From positions 1 to 16,407 of the forward strand of contig JAFYRB010000024.1 in the NCBI GenBank assembly GCA_017559615.1: a stretch of DNA of 16,407 nt. Direction: 5' to 3'. This document shows positions 1-6,668 of this stretch, piece after piece; the stretch's first letter is position 1, and the number at the start of each line of letters is the position of its first letter. The notes beneath the pieces were generated by a model. It was not told the origin of the DNA. It ran no database searches and saw only the letters and a list, made by a program, of their open reading frames with translations. Source of the DNA: Alistipes sp. GTDB lineage: Bacteria; Bacteroidota; Bacteroidia; Bacteroidales; Rikenellaceae. A program made the translations under genes and the position numbers.

Positions 1-1136
1 CTTGGATTATGGAGCTTATCGGTAAGGGTCCAGAGGATAAGGGTATCGTATGGGTAGCTCGCCGTATTCCTGATGGTTATGTATCGGCTCACGCTAACCA
101 GGCTCGTATCACTACATTCCCTTGGAACGACCCTGAGAACTGCCTCTACGCAGCAGATGTTGCTGACGTAGCACGTAAGTTCGGTTGGTTCGAGGGTAAG
201 AACGAGGACTTCAGCTTCGCAGAGGCTTACGCACCACTCGATTTCGGTGCTATGCGTGGTTGCGAGGCTCGCGTATGGGCTTTCTTCCGCACTGTAGCTG
301 ATGATATGGACCAGTATGAGGATTACGCTATGGGCCACAACCCAGCAAACCGTATGCCTTTGTGGGTTATGCCACGCGAGAAGGTATCTCCAAAGGTATT
401 GATGGATTGTATGCGTGACCACTACGAGGGTACAAAGATGGATATGACAACAGATATCGGTGCTGGTGGCGAGGGTTGCCCATACCGCTGGCGTCCTATG
501 TACTTCGAGGTTGATGGCGTAGAGTACTGCAACGAGCGTGCTACAGCTACACAGCAGACAGGTTTCTGGCTTATGGGCCAGGCACGTTCCGAGAAGGTGG
601 GTATCCTCTGGTTTGGTACCGACGATGCTGCTACATCGCCACTTACCCCTATCTACGTTAACTCTCAGGAGGTTCCAGAGTGTTTGCGTGAGGGCAACGG
701 CTCTATGATTAAGTACTCTGATACTTCGATGTTCTGGATTACAAATCGCGTTGCACAGTTCGCATATTTGCGCTACAACGTTGTTGGCAAGCACGTACGT
801 GAGTATGTGGATATGTGGGAGAACGCGGCTATCGAGGCTGTTGCTAAGGTAGATATTGCCATCGGCAACACTCCAAAGACTGCCAAGAAGAGTAAGATTG
901 CTACCGAGTTCTCAGTAGCTATGGCTCAGCGTTTGTTCAACATATGGGTAGATCTTGACAAGTACCTTATGGTTAAGTACATCGACGGTAACGTTAAGGG
1001 CGAGGAGAATGGTAAGTTCATCGACAATGGTAACGGCAAGGATATCCCTGGCGTAATCGAGATGCCTGGCTACTCGGAGAATTGGAAGCGTGCCGTAGCT
1101 CGTGATAAGGGCGAGATTTTGAAGGTCGTAAAGTAA
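1..1136 (+). CDS. C69 family dipeptidase, 5' end outside the window
   Basis: This is the C-terminal part (about 377 residues visible) of a peptidase family C69 (PepD-type) dipeptidase, an N-terminal-nucleophile hydrolase that cleaves dipeptides. The frame is open to the left edge, reading Trp-Ile before the first ATG at 9, so that ATG is probably internal and the true start, with the N-terminal catalytic Cys of the family, lies outside. Family-like signals are PDGYVSAHANQARI near the left end, the ATQQTGFWLMGQAR segment, and the GILWFGTDDAATSPLTPIYV block. Family members are usually about 500-570 residues, so roughly a third is missing. It is 14 nt upstream of lpd on the same strand and may be co-transcribed with it. 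Codon choice (GTA, GGT, AAG, AAC) resembles rpsA at the other end of the window, which suggests high expression. Family assignment is firm; substrate and cellular location cannot be judged without the N terminus. Confidence 0.9.
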   Translation, partial: WIMELIGKGPEDKGIVWVARRIPDGYVSAHANQARITTFPWNDPENCLYAADVADVARKFGWFEGKNEDFSFAEAYAPLDFGAMRGCEARVWAFFRTVADDMDQYEDYAMGHNPANRMPLWVMPREKVSPKVLMDCMRDHYEGTKMDMTTDIGAGGEGCPYRWRPMYFEVDGVEYCNERATATQQTGFWLMGQARSEKVGILWFGTDDAATSPLTPIYVNSQEVPECLREGNGSMIKYSDTSMFWITNRVAQFAYLRYNVVGKHVREYVDMWENAAIEAVAKVDIAIGNTPKTAKKSKIATEFSVAMAQRLFNIWVDLDKYLMVKYIDGNVKGEENGKFIDNGNGKDIPGVIEMPGYSENWKRAVARDKGEILKVVK

Positions 1137-1150
1137 TTAAGAGTTGAACT

Positions 1151-2533
1151 ATGGACAATAGATATGATATTATCGTTATAGGCTCAGGCCCTGGCGGTTA
1201 TGTAGCTGCTATACGTGCTGCACAGTGTGGCAAGCGCGTGGCGATTGTCGAGAAGGCAGACGCAGGTGGCGTATGTCTTAATTGGGGTTGTATCCCTACC
1301 AAGGCTCTCGTTCGCTCGGCACAGGTCTACGCCGACTGCAAGGCTGCTGCAACATTCGGTGTTACTATCGAGGGTGAGGTGAAGCCTGATTGGGCAAAGA
1401 TGGTGGAGCGTGAGCGTACCGTAGCCTCTACAATGAACAAGGGTGTTCAGTTCCTCTTGAAGAAGAATAACATTGATGTTATCGCGGGCTTCGGTCGTCT
1501 TAAGGCACAGGATATCGTTGAGGTTGAGGGCGTTGAGTACGAGGCTGACAACATCATCCTTGCTACCGGCGCACGTCCTCGCGAGATGGGCTTTATGCCT
1601 ATCGACGGCAAGCACATCATCTCGTCGAAGGAGGCTTTGGTACTCCCAGAGTTGCCAGAGAGTATGGTCGTTGTAGGCTCGGGAGCTATCGGTTCGGAGT
1701 TCGCCTACATCTATGCTACGATGGGCGTGAAGGTGACTATTGTCGAGTATATGCCACAGATTATGCCTCTCGAGGATGAGGATACCGCGAAGGCTATGGA
1801 GCGCGCATTCCGCAAGCTACGTGCTACGGTTATGACCTCTACAACCGTGAAGCAGGTTACTGTTCGTGAGGATGGTAAGTGCGAGGTTGAGGTTGAGGGC
1901 AAGAAGGGTGCGCAGACTCTCGAGGCGGATATCGTACTCTCGGCCGTAGGTATCAAGTCGAACCTCGAGAATATGGGCCTTGAGGAGCTTGGCGTGGAGA
2001 TTGAACGCGACAAGGTGAAGGTTGATGAGCATTATAAGACAACCCTCGATGGTGTCTACGCTATCGGTGATATCATCGCAACACCAGCCCTTGCACACGT
2101 TGCCTCTGCCGAGGCTATCCACTGCGTGGAGCATATCTGCGGTCTTAACCCAGAGCCTGTTAACTACTCGACTATACCATCGTGCATCTTCACCTCTCCA
2201 GAGGTGGCGTCGGTAGGTCTTACCGAGGCACAGGTAAAGGCTCAAGGTATTGAGTATAAGGTTGGTAAGTTCCCATATACCGCATCTGGTAAGGCTACTG
2301 CGGCGGGTGAGCGTGATGGCTTCGTGAAGCTCATCTTCGATGCCGAGGAGCGACTTCTTGGCGCTCACTTCGTAGGTCATAATGTTACCGAGATGATTGG
2401 CGAGCCTACACTTGCAAAGGTATTGGGTGTTAATGCTCACCGCATTGCCCGCACTATTCACGCGCATCCATCTATGCACGAGGCGGTTATGGAGGCAGCG
2501 GAGGATGCATTAGGTTGTTCTATCCACGTGTAA
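1151..2533 (+). CDS. lpdA: dihydrolipoamide dehydrogenase (E3)
   Basis: This flavoprotein reoxidises dihydrolipoamide to lipoamide with NAD+, as the E3 subunit of 2-oxoacid dehydrogenase complexes or of the glycine cleavage system. At 460 residues it has the usual length. Visible motifs are the FAD dinucleotide fold GSGPGG at residues 11-16, the redox-active disulfide CLNWGC (Cys42 and Cys47), an NAD-binding fold GSGAIGSEFA near 176-185, the second FAD motif GVYAIGD, and the C-terminal dimer-interface catalytic pair in HPSMHE (His439 and Glu444). All catalytic residues expected of the family are present. The start ATG lies 14 nt after the dipeptidase stop; I see no Shine-Dalgarno sequence. 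No E1, E2 or glycine cleavage gene is adjacent, so the complex it serves cannot be told from context. Related disulfide oxidoreductases (mercuric or glutathione reductase) are less likely, given the CLNWGC spacing and the HPSMHE end. Confidence 0.96.
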   Translation: MDNRYDIIVIGSGPGGYVAAIRAAQCGKRVAIVEKADAGGVCLNWGCIPTKALVRSAQVYADCKAAATFGVTIEGEVKPDWAKMVERERTVASTMNKGVQFLLKKNNIDVIAGFGRLKAQDIVEVEGVEYEADNIILATGARPREMGFMPIDGKHIISSKEALVLPELPESMVVVGSGAIGSEFAYIYATMGVKVTIVEYMPQIMPLEDEDTAKAMERAFRKLRATVMTSTTVKQVTVREDGKCEVEVEGKKGAQTLEADIVLSAVGIKSNLENMGLEELGVEIERDKVKVDEHYKTTLDGVYAIGDIIATPALAHVASAEAIHCVEHICGLNPEPVNYSTIPSCIFTSPEVASVGLTEAQVKAQGIEYKVGKFPYTASGKATAAGERDGFVKLIFDAEERLLGAHFVGHNVTEMIGEPTLAKVLGVNAHRIARTIHAHPSMHEAVMEAAEDALGCSIHV

Positions 2534-2557
2534 TTATAGTAACAAAACAGCGAAATT

Positions 2558-2610
2558 AGGGAGTTTAGGGAGATATAATCCTTAAATTCCCTAATCTCCT
2601 TAAACTCTCT
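2558..2610. repeat. imperfect palindrome between lpdA and truA
   Basis: Bases 2558-2574 can pair with 2594-2610 over 17 positions, with two G-U wobbles and no mismatch, leaving a 19-nt loop. Each arm is built of GGGAG/TTTAGG-like steps, so an alternative pairing (ATTAGGG at 2555-2561 with CCCTAAT at 2589-2595) is also possible. The right arm ends 4 nt before the GTG start of truA. It lacks the clean T tract of an intrinsic terminator (CTCTCTTA overlaps and follows the right arm), and I find no promoter between it and truA. It could be a dispersed intergenic palindrome, a weak or processing hairpin, or a structure limiting truA translation. The structure is seen in the sequence; the role is inference. 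Confidence 0.7.
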
Positions 2611-2614
2611 TACT

Positions 2615-3349
2615 GTGAGATACTTCATCGAACTACAATACGACGGTGCTGCGTACTGCGGATGGCAGCGACAGCCTGATGCCGTGACGGTGCAGGGAGT
2701 TATCGAGGAGAAACTCTCGATGCTACTACGTGTGCCTACCGAGATTGTTGGCGCGGGACGTACCGATACGGGTGTAAATGCCTCATTCTACACCGCGCAT
2801 TTCGATGCCGAGCAGGGCATAGACACTACGCAGCTATGCTACAAGATGAACAAGGTACTACCGATGGATATTGCCATAATGCGTATCTACGAGGTGGGGG
2901 AGTCGCTGCACGCGCGTTTCGATGCCAAGCAGCGTGAGTATACCTACTTCCTAACGCCACATAAGTCGCCATTTCGTCGCTACTCGGCGTGGTACTTCAC
3001 GGCCGATATAGATGTGGAGCGTATGAACGAGGCGGCGGCAAAGCTCCTTGAGTATGAAGATTTTACGTCGTTTGCCAAGCTAAATTCCAACAACAAGACT
3101 AATATCTGTCACATATCTTATGCTCGCTGGAGGGTGGAGGAGGATGGCACGTTGCGATTTACGATACGTGCCGATAGGTTCCTTCGCAATATGGTGCGAG
3201 CTATCGTAGGTACGTTGGTAGACGTAGGACGTGGAAGGTATAGCGTCGCGGAGTTTGAGGATATCATACTCTCGCGTGACCTATCACGATGCAGTGCTGG
3301 AGCGCCCGCCTGTGGTTTGTTCCTATCGGATGTAAAATATGATTTTTAG
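2615..3349 (+). CDS. truA: tRNA pseudouridine(38-40) synthase
   Basis: TruA converts uridines 38, 39 and 40 of the tRNA anticodon stem-loop to pseudouridine in the cytoplasm. At 244 residues it has the normal length. The N terminus carries the family block YDGAAYCGWQRQP (residues 9-21), and the catalytic aspartate is Asp51 in GAGRTDTGVNA. Later conserved features are ARFDAKQREYTYFL, with the family Tyr for base stacking, and the C-terminal FLRNMVRAIVGTL block. The start is GTG at 2615, chosen because the MRYFIELQYDG start matches the family and no ATG is near. It lies 81 nt downstream of lpdA, with a long palindrome in the gap and no visible promoter, so it probably depends on read-through from upstream. 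An intrinsic terminator begins at the base after its stop codon. Confidence 0.96.
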   Translation: MRYFIELQYDGAAYCGWQRQPDAVTVQGVIEEKLSMLLRVPTEIVGAGRTDTGVNASFYTAHFDAEQGIDTTQLCYKMNKVLPMDIAIMRIYEVGESLHARFDAKQREYTYFLTPHKSPFRRYSAWYFTADIDVERMNEAAAKLLEYEDFTSFAKLNSNNKTNICHISYARWRVEEDGTLRFTIRADRFLRNMVRAIVGTLVDVGRGRYSVAEFEDIILSRDLSRCSAGAPACGLFLSDVKYDF

Positions 3350-3376
3350 GAGAGGCTTTCGAGGCCTCTCTTTTTG
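3350..3376 (+). terminator. intrinsic terminator after truA
   Basis: A 7-bp perfect stem, GAGAGGC at 3350-3356 with GCCTCTC at 3364-3370, closes a 7-nt loop and is followed at once by five T's (3371-3375). It starts at the base after the truA stop codon and separates the lpdA-truA unit from the kinase-AAA gene. Confidence 0.88.
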
Positions 3377-3384
3377 TTTGGAAA

Positions 3385-3416
3385 TTTGCTTTTCTCGAAA
3401 AAAAAATGTAAATTTG
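3385..3416 (+). promoter_or_regulatory. Bacteroidota-type promoter for the kinase-AAA gene
   Basis: A -7 box TAAATTTG at 3409-3416 matches TAnnTTTG exactly. A -33 TTTG lies at 3385-3388, separated by 20 nt, which is the usual spacing. Transcription would start near 3422, giving a leader of about 40 nt before the ATG at 3462. The leader is AT-rich and has no Shine-Dalgarno sequence, as is normal for the phylum. Confidence 0.72.
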
Positions 3417-3461
3417 CCATAATTGATACTTCTTCGTGTTTAACATTAAAAACACTCTATT

Positions 3462-5324
3462 ATGCCCATACTTGAAAACAACACCCGCGTAGGACGATTT
3501 GTGGTGCAGAACCTCATAAAGAGTAACCTCTACACCGAGACTTACCGCGCTGTGGACGAGGATAACAACCCCTATTTTTTGAAGCTCTTTGTTATTAGCC
3601 GTCTACCTGCAAGGCTCATCAATCAGCGTACCTATACCGTTAAGGAGATAGAGTACTGCAAGCTATTGAGCCATCGCAACCTTATCAGCTTTGTTGATAG
3701 TGGTAAGTTGGACCATAGCGAGGGTAAGTGTCAGTATTACATCACCAACTACTTTAGTGGTGCGGTGTTGGCGGACTATATCGCGCAGCGTGGCGTGCTT
3801 GCCGAGGAGCAGGCACTCAAGATTTTCAAGGGCGTGTTGCAGGGCCTTAACTTCCTGCATAAGCTCTCGCCAGCGATGTGTCACAACGACCTCGATCCAA
3901 GTAACATCGTTATTGGCGATGCTGATGGCGAGCCGAAGCTTATCGACTTTGGTCACCTCTCGGAGCGTTGCAGCGGTCTTGTGTCGTTCGACACTGCCGA
4001 TATCGACATTCTCTACCACGCCAACGAGAGTATGGTAAACATCTTCGACGAACAGAGCGATATCTTCTCGGCGTGTGCCGTACTTTACTTTATGCTTACG
4101 GGTAAGGCACCTTGGGTTATGGAACTCGATTCGGAGAAGACATACCGCGACCGTTTCAAGGAGTTGGTGGCGTATCGTAAGGCTAATCCGTTGAACCTCG
4201 ATGAGTTGCAGGTGTCTACTGCTACGAAGTATATCCTTGCCGAGGGCCTCAAACAACAATATAGCGACCGTATCTCGAGTGTTGATGCGTTGTTGACGCT
4301 TCTCGAGGCTCCAGAGAAGATTGAGGAGAAGATTGAGGAGGAGCAGAGAGCAGAGCGTGAGCGTCCAAGACCTGAGGGTGGTGGCAGAGATGAGAGCCGC
4401 CGTCGTAGCCGTGAAGATAATGACGACCCTAACGATATCAACCGCTTTGTGTTGGATGTGCGTCGTGGCGAGGGCGAGGGTTTCAAGGATATCGCGGGTA
4501 TGAAGGAGCTAAAGGAGTTCCTCGAGCGTAAGGTAATCTTCGTAATTCGCAACGAGGAGGTGGCACGTGAGTATAACCTCACACCGCCTAACGGTATGTT
4601 GCTCTATGGCCCTCCAGGATGTGGTAAGACCTTCTTTGCGGAGAAGTTTGCCGAGGAGACAGGCTTCAACTTTGCCCTTATCAAGGCCTCGGATATCGCA
4701 AGTTCATACGTACACGGCACGCAGGATAAGATTGGTAGGTTGTTCAAGCAGGCCGAGAAGCATCGTCCTATTGTGTTGTGCTTCGATGAGTTCGATGCCT
4801 TGGTGCCAGACCGCTCGTCGCAGGGTGCTACACACACCTCAAGTGAGGTAAATGAGTTCCTCTCGCAGATGAACAACTGCTCGAAGCGCGGTATCTTCAT
4901 CGTGGCAACAAGTAACCGCCCAGATAAGATTGACCCTGCGGTGTTGCGCACAGGACGTATCGACAGAATGGTCTACGTGCCTCTGCCAGATATGGAGGCA
5001 CGTTTGGAGATGTTCAAAATGTATGTCAACAACCGCCCAGCGTTGGAGGATATCAACTATGAGGAGTTGGCACGCTGCACCGAGGGCTACATCGCAAGCG
5101 ATATCGCCTATATCGTCAACGATGCTGCGATGACCGCAGCCTTCAGCCGCACGAAGATTTCGCACGAGTTGCTGATGACAACCATCAAGAATGTACCACC
5201 ATCATTGCGTGCCGAGAGCATCAGCGTTTACGATGATATTCGCCGCCGTATGGATACGTCGAATCGTAAGAATGTGACCACACGCCGACCTATTGGCTAT
5301 TCGACTCATCTGGAAGATAAATAG
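3462..5324 (+). CDS. protein-kinase-like domain fused to AAA ATPase
   Basis: A 620-residue two-domain protein. Residues 10-280 resemble a eukaryotic-type Ser/Thr kinase: Lys41 in YFLKLF, an alpha-C-like Glu62 before LLSHRNL, a catalytic loop HNDLDPSN (Asp143, Asn148), and DFG at 162-164. The glycine-rich loop is absent (NLIKSNLYTETYRA), and the catalytic-loop Lys of HRDLKPxN is replaced by Asp145, so the domain may be a pseudokinase or a divergent kinase. A charged linker (about 285-340, rich in Glu and Arg) follows. Residues about 345-590 are a classical AAA domain: Walker A GPPGCGKT at 383-390, Walker B LCFDEFD with Asp442 and Glu443, sensor-1 ATSN, and arginine fingers Arg496 and Arg499 in RTGRIDR. 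All ATPase residues are present. I see no signal peptide, membrane helix or protease domain, so it is not FtsH. The gene is monocistronic, with its own promoter and terminator. Its function is unknown; a cytoplasmic remodelling ATPase with a regulatory kinase-like domain is my inference. Confidence 0.88.
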   Translation: MPILENNTRVGRFVVQNLIKSNLYTETYRAVDEDNNPYFLKLFVISRLPARLINQRTYTVKEIEYCKLLSHRNLISFVDSGKLDHSEGKCQYYITNYFSGAVLADYIAQRGVLAEEQALKIFKGVLQGLNFLHKLSPAMCHNDLDPSNIVIGDADGEPKLIDFGHLSERCSGLVSFDTADIDILYHANESMVNIFDEQSDIFSACAVLYFMLTGKAPWVMELDSEKTYRDRFKELVAYRKANPLNLDELQVSTATKYILAEGLKQQYSDRISSVDALLTLLEAPEKIEEKIEEEQRAERERPRPEGGGRDESRRRSREDNDDPNDINRFVLDVRRGEGEGFKDIAGMKELKEFLERKVIFVIRNEEVAREYNLTPPNGMLLYGPPGCGKTFFAEKFAEETGFNFALIKASDIASSYVHGTQDKIGRLFKQAEKHRPIVLCFDEFDALVPDRSSQGATHTSSEVNEFLSQMNNCSKRGIFIVATSNRPDKIDPAVLRTGRIDRMVYVPLPDMEARLEMFKMYVNNRPALEDINYEELARCTEGYIASDIAYIVNDAAMTAAFSRTKISHELLMTTIKNVPPSLRAESISVYDDIRRRMDTSNRKNVTTRRPIGYSTHLEDK

Positions 5325-5365
5325 GAGAGTAAGTCACATTAAAACAGTTGGTTATATAATAGAAA

Positions 5366-5400
5366 AGAGGGTGTCCCGCAAAGGACACCCTCTCTGTTTG
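5366..5400. terminator. bidirectional terminator between kinase-AAA gene and gpsA
   Basis: An 11-bp perfect stem (5366-5376 with 5383-5393, arm AGAGGGTGTCC) closes a 6-nt loop. On the + strand it is followed by CTCTGTTTG, a modest T tract; on the - strand the arm runs into TTTTCTATTATA. It sits between two converging genes and can end both transcripts, though the tract is better for gpsA. Confidence 0.85.
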
Positions 5401-5414
5401 TTGTGCTGAAACGC

Positions 5415-6419
5415 CTACTTTAAAATCTGGATAAGGCTATTCATAGCCTCGCGTGCCGAGACATTGTCGTAGAGAACCGACCATACCATATCTGCAATCG
5501 GCATCTCGATGTTGCGACGCATAGAGCTTAGACGGATACACTCCGCAGCATAGTAACCCTCGGCAACCATAGTCATCTCATTCAGAGCGCTCTTCACCGA
5601 GCAACCCTTACCCATCAACGTGCCAAGACGGCGGTTACGGCTGAGGGGCGAGTAGCAGGTTACCAGCAAGTCGCCCATATATGCTGCGCTGTTGATATCG
5701 CGGTTATCCATCTTGATAGCCTCGTCGATAAATCGCTTCATCTCTGCGGCACATCCCGCGATAAGTACCGCGAGGAAGTTATCGCCATAGCGCAGACCTA
5801 CGGCAATACCTACCGCCACGGCGTAGATATTCTTCATAATCGCTGCGGCCTCAACACCCAATACGTCTGTCGAGAGGCTGCAACGGAAATACTCGTTAGC
5901 AAGGGTGTCGCGTACTATCTCTGCCGTAATGATGCTCTCCGAGGCAACAGTGAGATAGGACAATTGAAGCTGTCCCACCTCCTCGGCGTGCGATGGACCT
6001 GTAACCACCGCGAGCTTATCCATAGGAACATCGTAGTATTTGTTCATATGCTCCACGATAGTGAGGTAGTCGCCAGGGATGATACCCTTAACTGCCGAGA
6101 CCACAATCTTATCCTTAAGGCTTACGGTAAGTGGCTCGAGGAACTTCTTCATAAACGCCGATGGCATCGCCAATACCACGATGTCGGCATCCTTAACCAC
6201 CTCGTTAATATCCGAAGATACTGTGAAGTAGTCGCTGTCGATGTAGCACCAAGGCAGATACTTGACGTTTCTGCTGCGTGTTACGAGTGAATCGCGGATA
6301 TCGTCGTTTAGTACCAGCCAATCTACGTGGTGGCGATTAAATGTAAGTGTCTTAACAATTGCTGTTGCCCAACTACCGTAGCCAAGCACGGCGCATCGAG
6401 GGCTGCTGTTTGTGTCCAT
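5415..6419 (-). CDS. gpsA: NAD(P)-dependent glycerol-3-phosphate dehydrogenase
   Basis: GpsA reduces dihydroxyacetone phosphate to sn-glycerol 3-phosphate, the backbone for phospholipid synthesis, in the cytoplasm. At 334 residues it has the family length. The N-terminal dinucleotide fold is VLGYGSWATA (residues 11-20). VSAVKG (Lys111), TGPSHAEEV (140-148), the catalytic-lysine block AAIMKN (Lys196), GDLLVTC (Asp250) and SRNRRLG (260-266) are all present. The usual WGT after the glycine loop reads WAT here. The gene is divergent from mreB and convergent with the kinase-AAA gene, and ends 22 nt from the shared terminator. The start ATG (minus strand, 6419) lies 17 nt from a -7-like box on the same strand. 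Assignment is firm. A cofactor preference for NADH or NADPH cannot be read by eye. Confidence 0.95.
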   Translation of the reverse strand: MDTNSSPRCAVLGYGSWATAIVKTLTFNRHHVDWLVLNDDIRDSLVTRSRNVKYLPWCYIDSDYFTVSSDINEVVKDADIVVLAMPSAFMKKFLEPLTVSLKDKIVVSAVKGIIPGDYLTIVEHMNKYYDVPMDKLAVVTGPSHAEEVGQLQLSYLTVASESIITAEIVRDTLANEYFRCSLSTDVLGVEAAAIMKNIYAVAVGIAVGLRYGDNFLAVLIAGCAAEMKRFIDEAIKMDNRDINSAAYMGDLLVTCYSPLSRNRRLGTLMGKGCSVKSALNEMTMVAEGYYAAECIRLSSMRRNIEMPIADMVWSVLYDNVSAREAMNSLIQILK

Positions 6420-6436
6420 AGGTAAAAAATTATTGA

Positions 6437-6471
6437 CAAATTTAACAAAAAAATATTAAAACTCTTGCAAA
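6437..6471 (-). promoter_or_regulatory. probable gpsA promoter
   Basis: On the - strand, TAAATTTG (6444 to 6437) matches the TAnnTTTG -7 consensus exactly, 17 nt upstream of the gpsA ATG. A TTTG (6471 to 6468) could serve as the -33 element, although the 23-nt spacer is slightly long. The implied leader is only about 10 nt. Confidence 0.55.
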
Positions 6472-6497
6472 TTGTCCATATCTTTTTCCTATCTTTG
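6464..6497 (+). promoter_or_regulatory. probable mreB operon promoter
   Basis: TATCTTTG at 6490-6497 matches TAnnTTTG exactly. The best -33 candidate is CTTG at 6464-6467, with a 22-nt spacer. The predicted start near 6503 gives a leader of about 165 nt before the mreB ATG. The -33 region overlaps that of the divergent gpsA promoter. Confidence 0.65.
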
Positions 6498-6558
6498 CAA
6501 AGTAGAAACGATGTAATTTTCACCCGTAGGGTGTAATACGTTGATTTGTAGCGTGTTC

Positions 6559-6596
6559 CGACCTATGGCGCAGTGTGTGCCAAGAGTCGCTTTTTT
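6559..6596 (+). terminator. terminator-like hairpin inside the mreB leader
   Basis: CGAC (6559-6562) pairs with GTCG (6586-6589), enclosing a symmetric 3x3 internal loop. Inside it, TGGCGCA (6566-6572) pairs with TGTGCCA (6576-6582) over 7 bp, with one G-U, closing a GTG loop. One C follows, then TTTTTT at 6591-6596. This is the layout of an intrinsic terminator, yet it lies between the predicted promoter and the mreB start. It could act as an attenuator or as the 3' end of a short RNA of roughly 95 nt. The structure is seen in the sequence; the role is inferred. Confidence 0.6.
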
Positions 6597-6668
6597 GTCT
6601 ATGAAACTTTGTGGCAGAGGTGCGATTAGGGTGGAAAAAGGAGATTGAAAAATAAAAAAAAGATAGAT

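Noticed and set aside
1817..2479. Open frame of 220 codons on the - strand within lpdA
   Set aside because: It is a shadow of lpdA coding sequence, with no promoter and no family resemblance.
4483..5250. AAA domain as part of an FtsH protease
   Set aside because: There are no N-terminal membrane helices and no HEXXH zinc protease domain after the AAA module.
6604..6611. AAACTTTG as a second mreB -7 box downstream of the leader hairpin
   Set aside because: It has one mismatch to TAnnTTTG and no -33 element at the right distance, so support is weak; it should be kept in mind if RNA ends map there.
6645..6668. TTG start that would lengthen MreB by eight residues
   Set aside because: The extension is lysine-rich and precedes the conserved MGIFSLTQE membrane-binding start. 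The GGAG before it is only 1 nt from the TTG.
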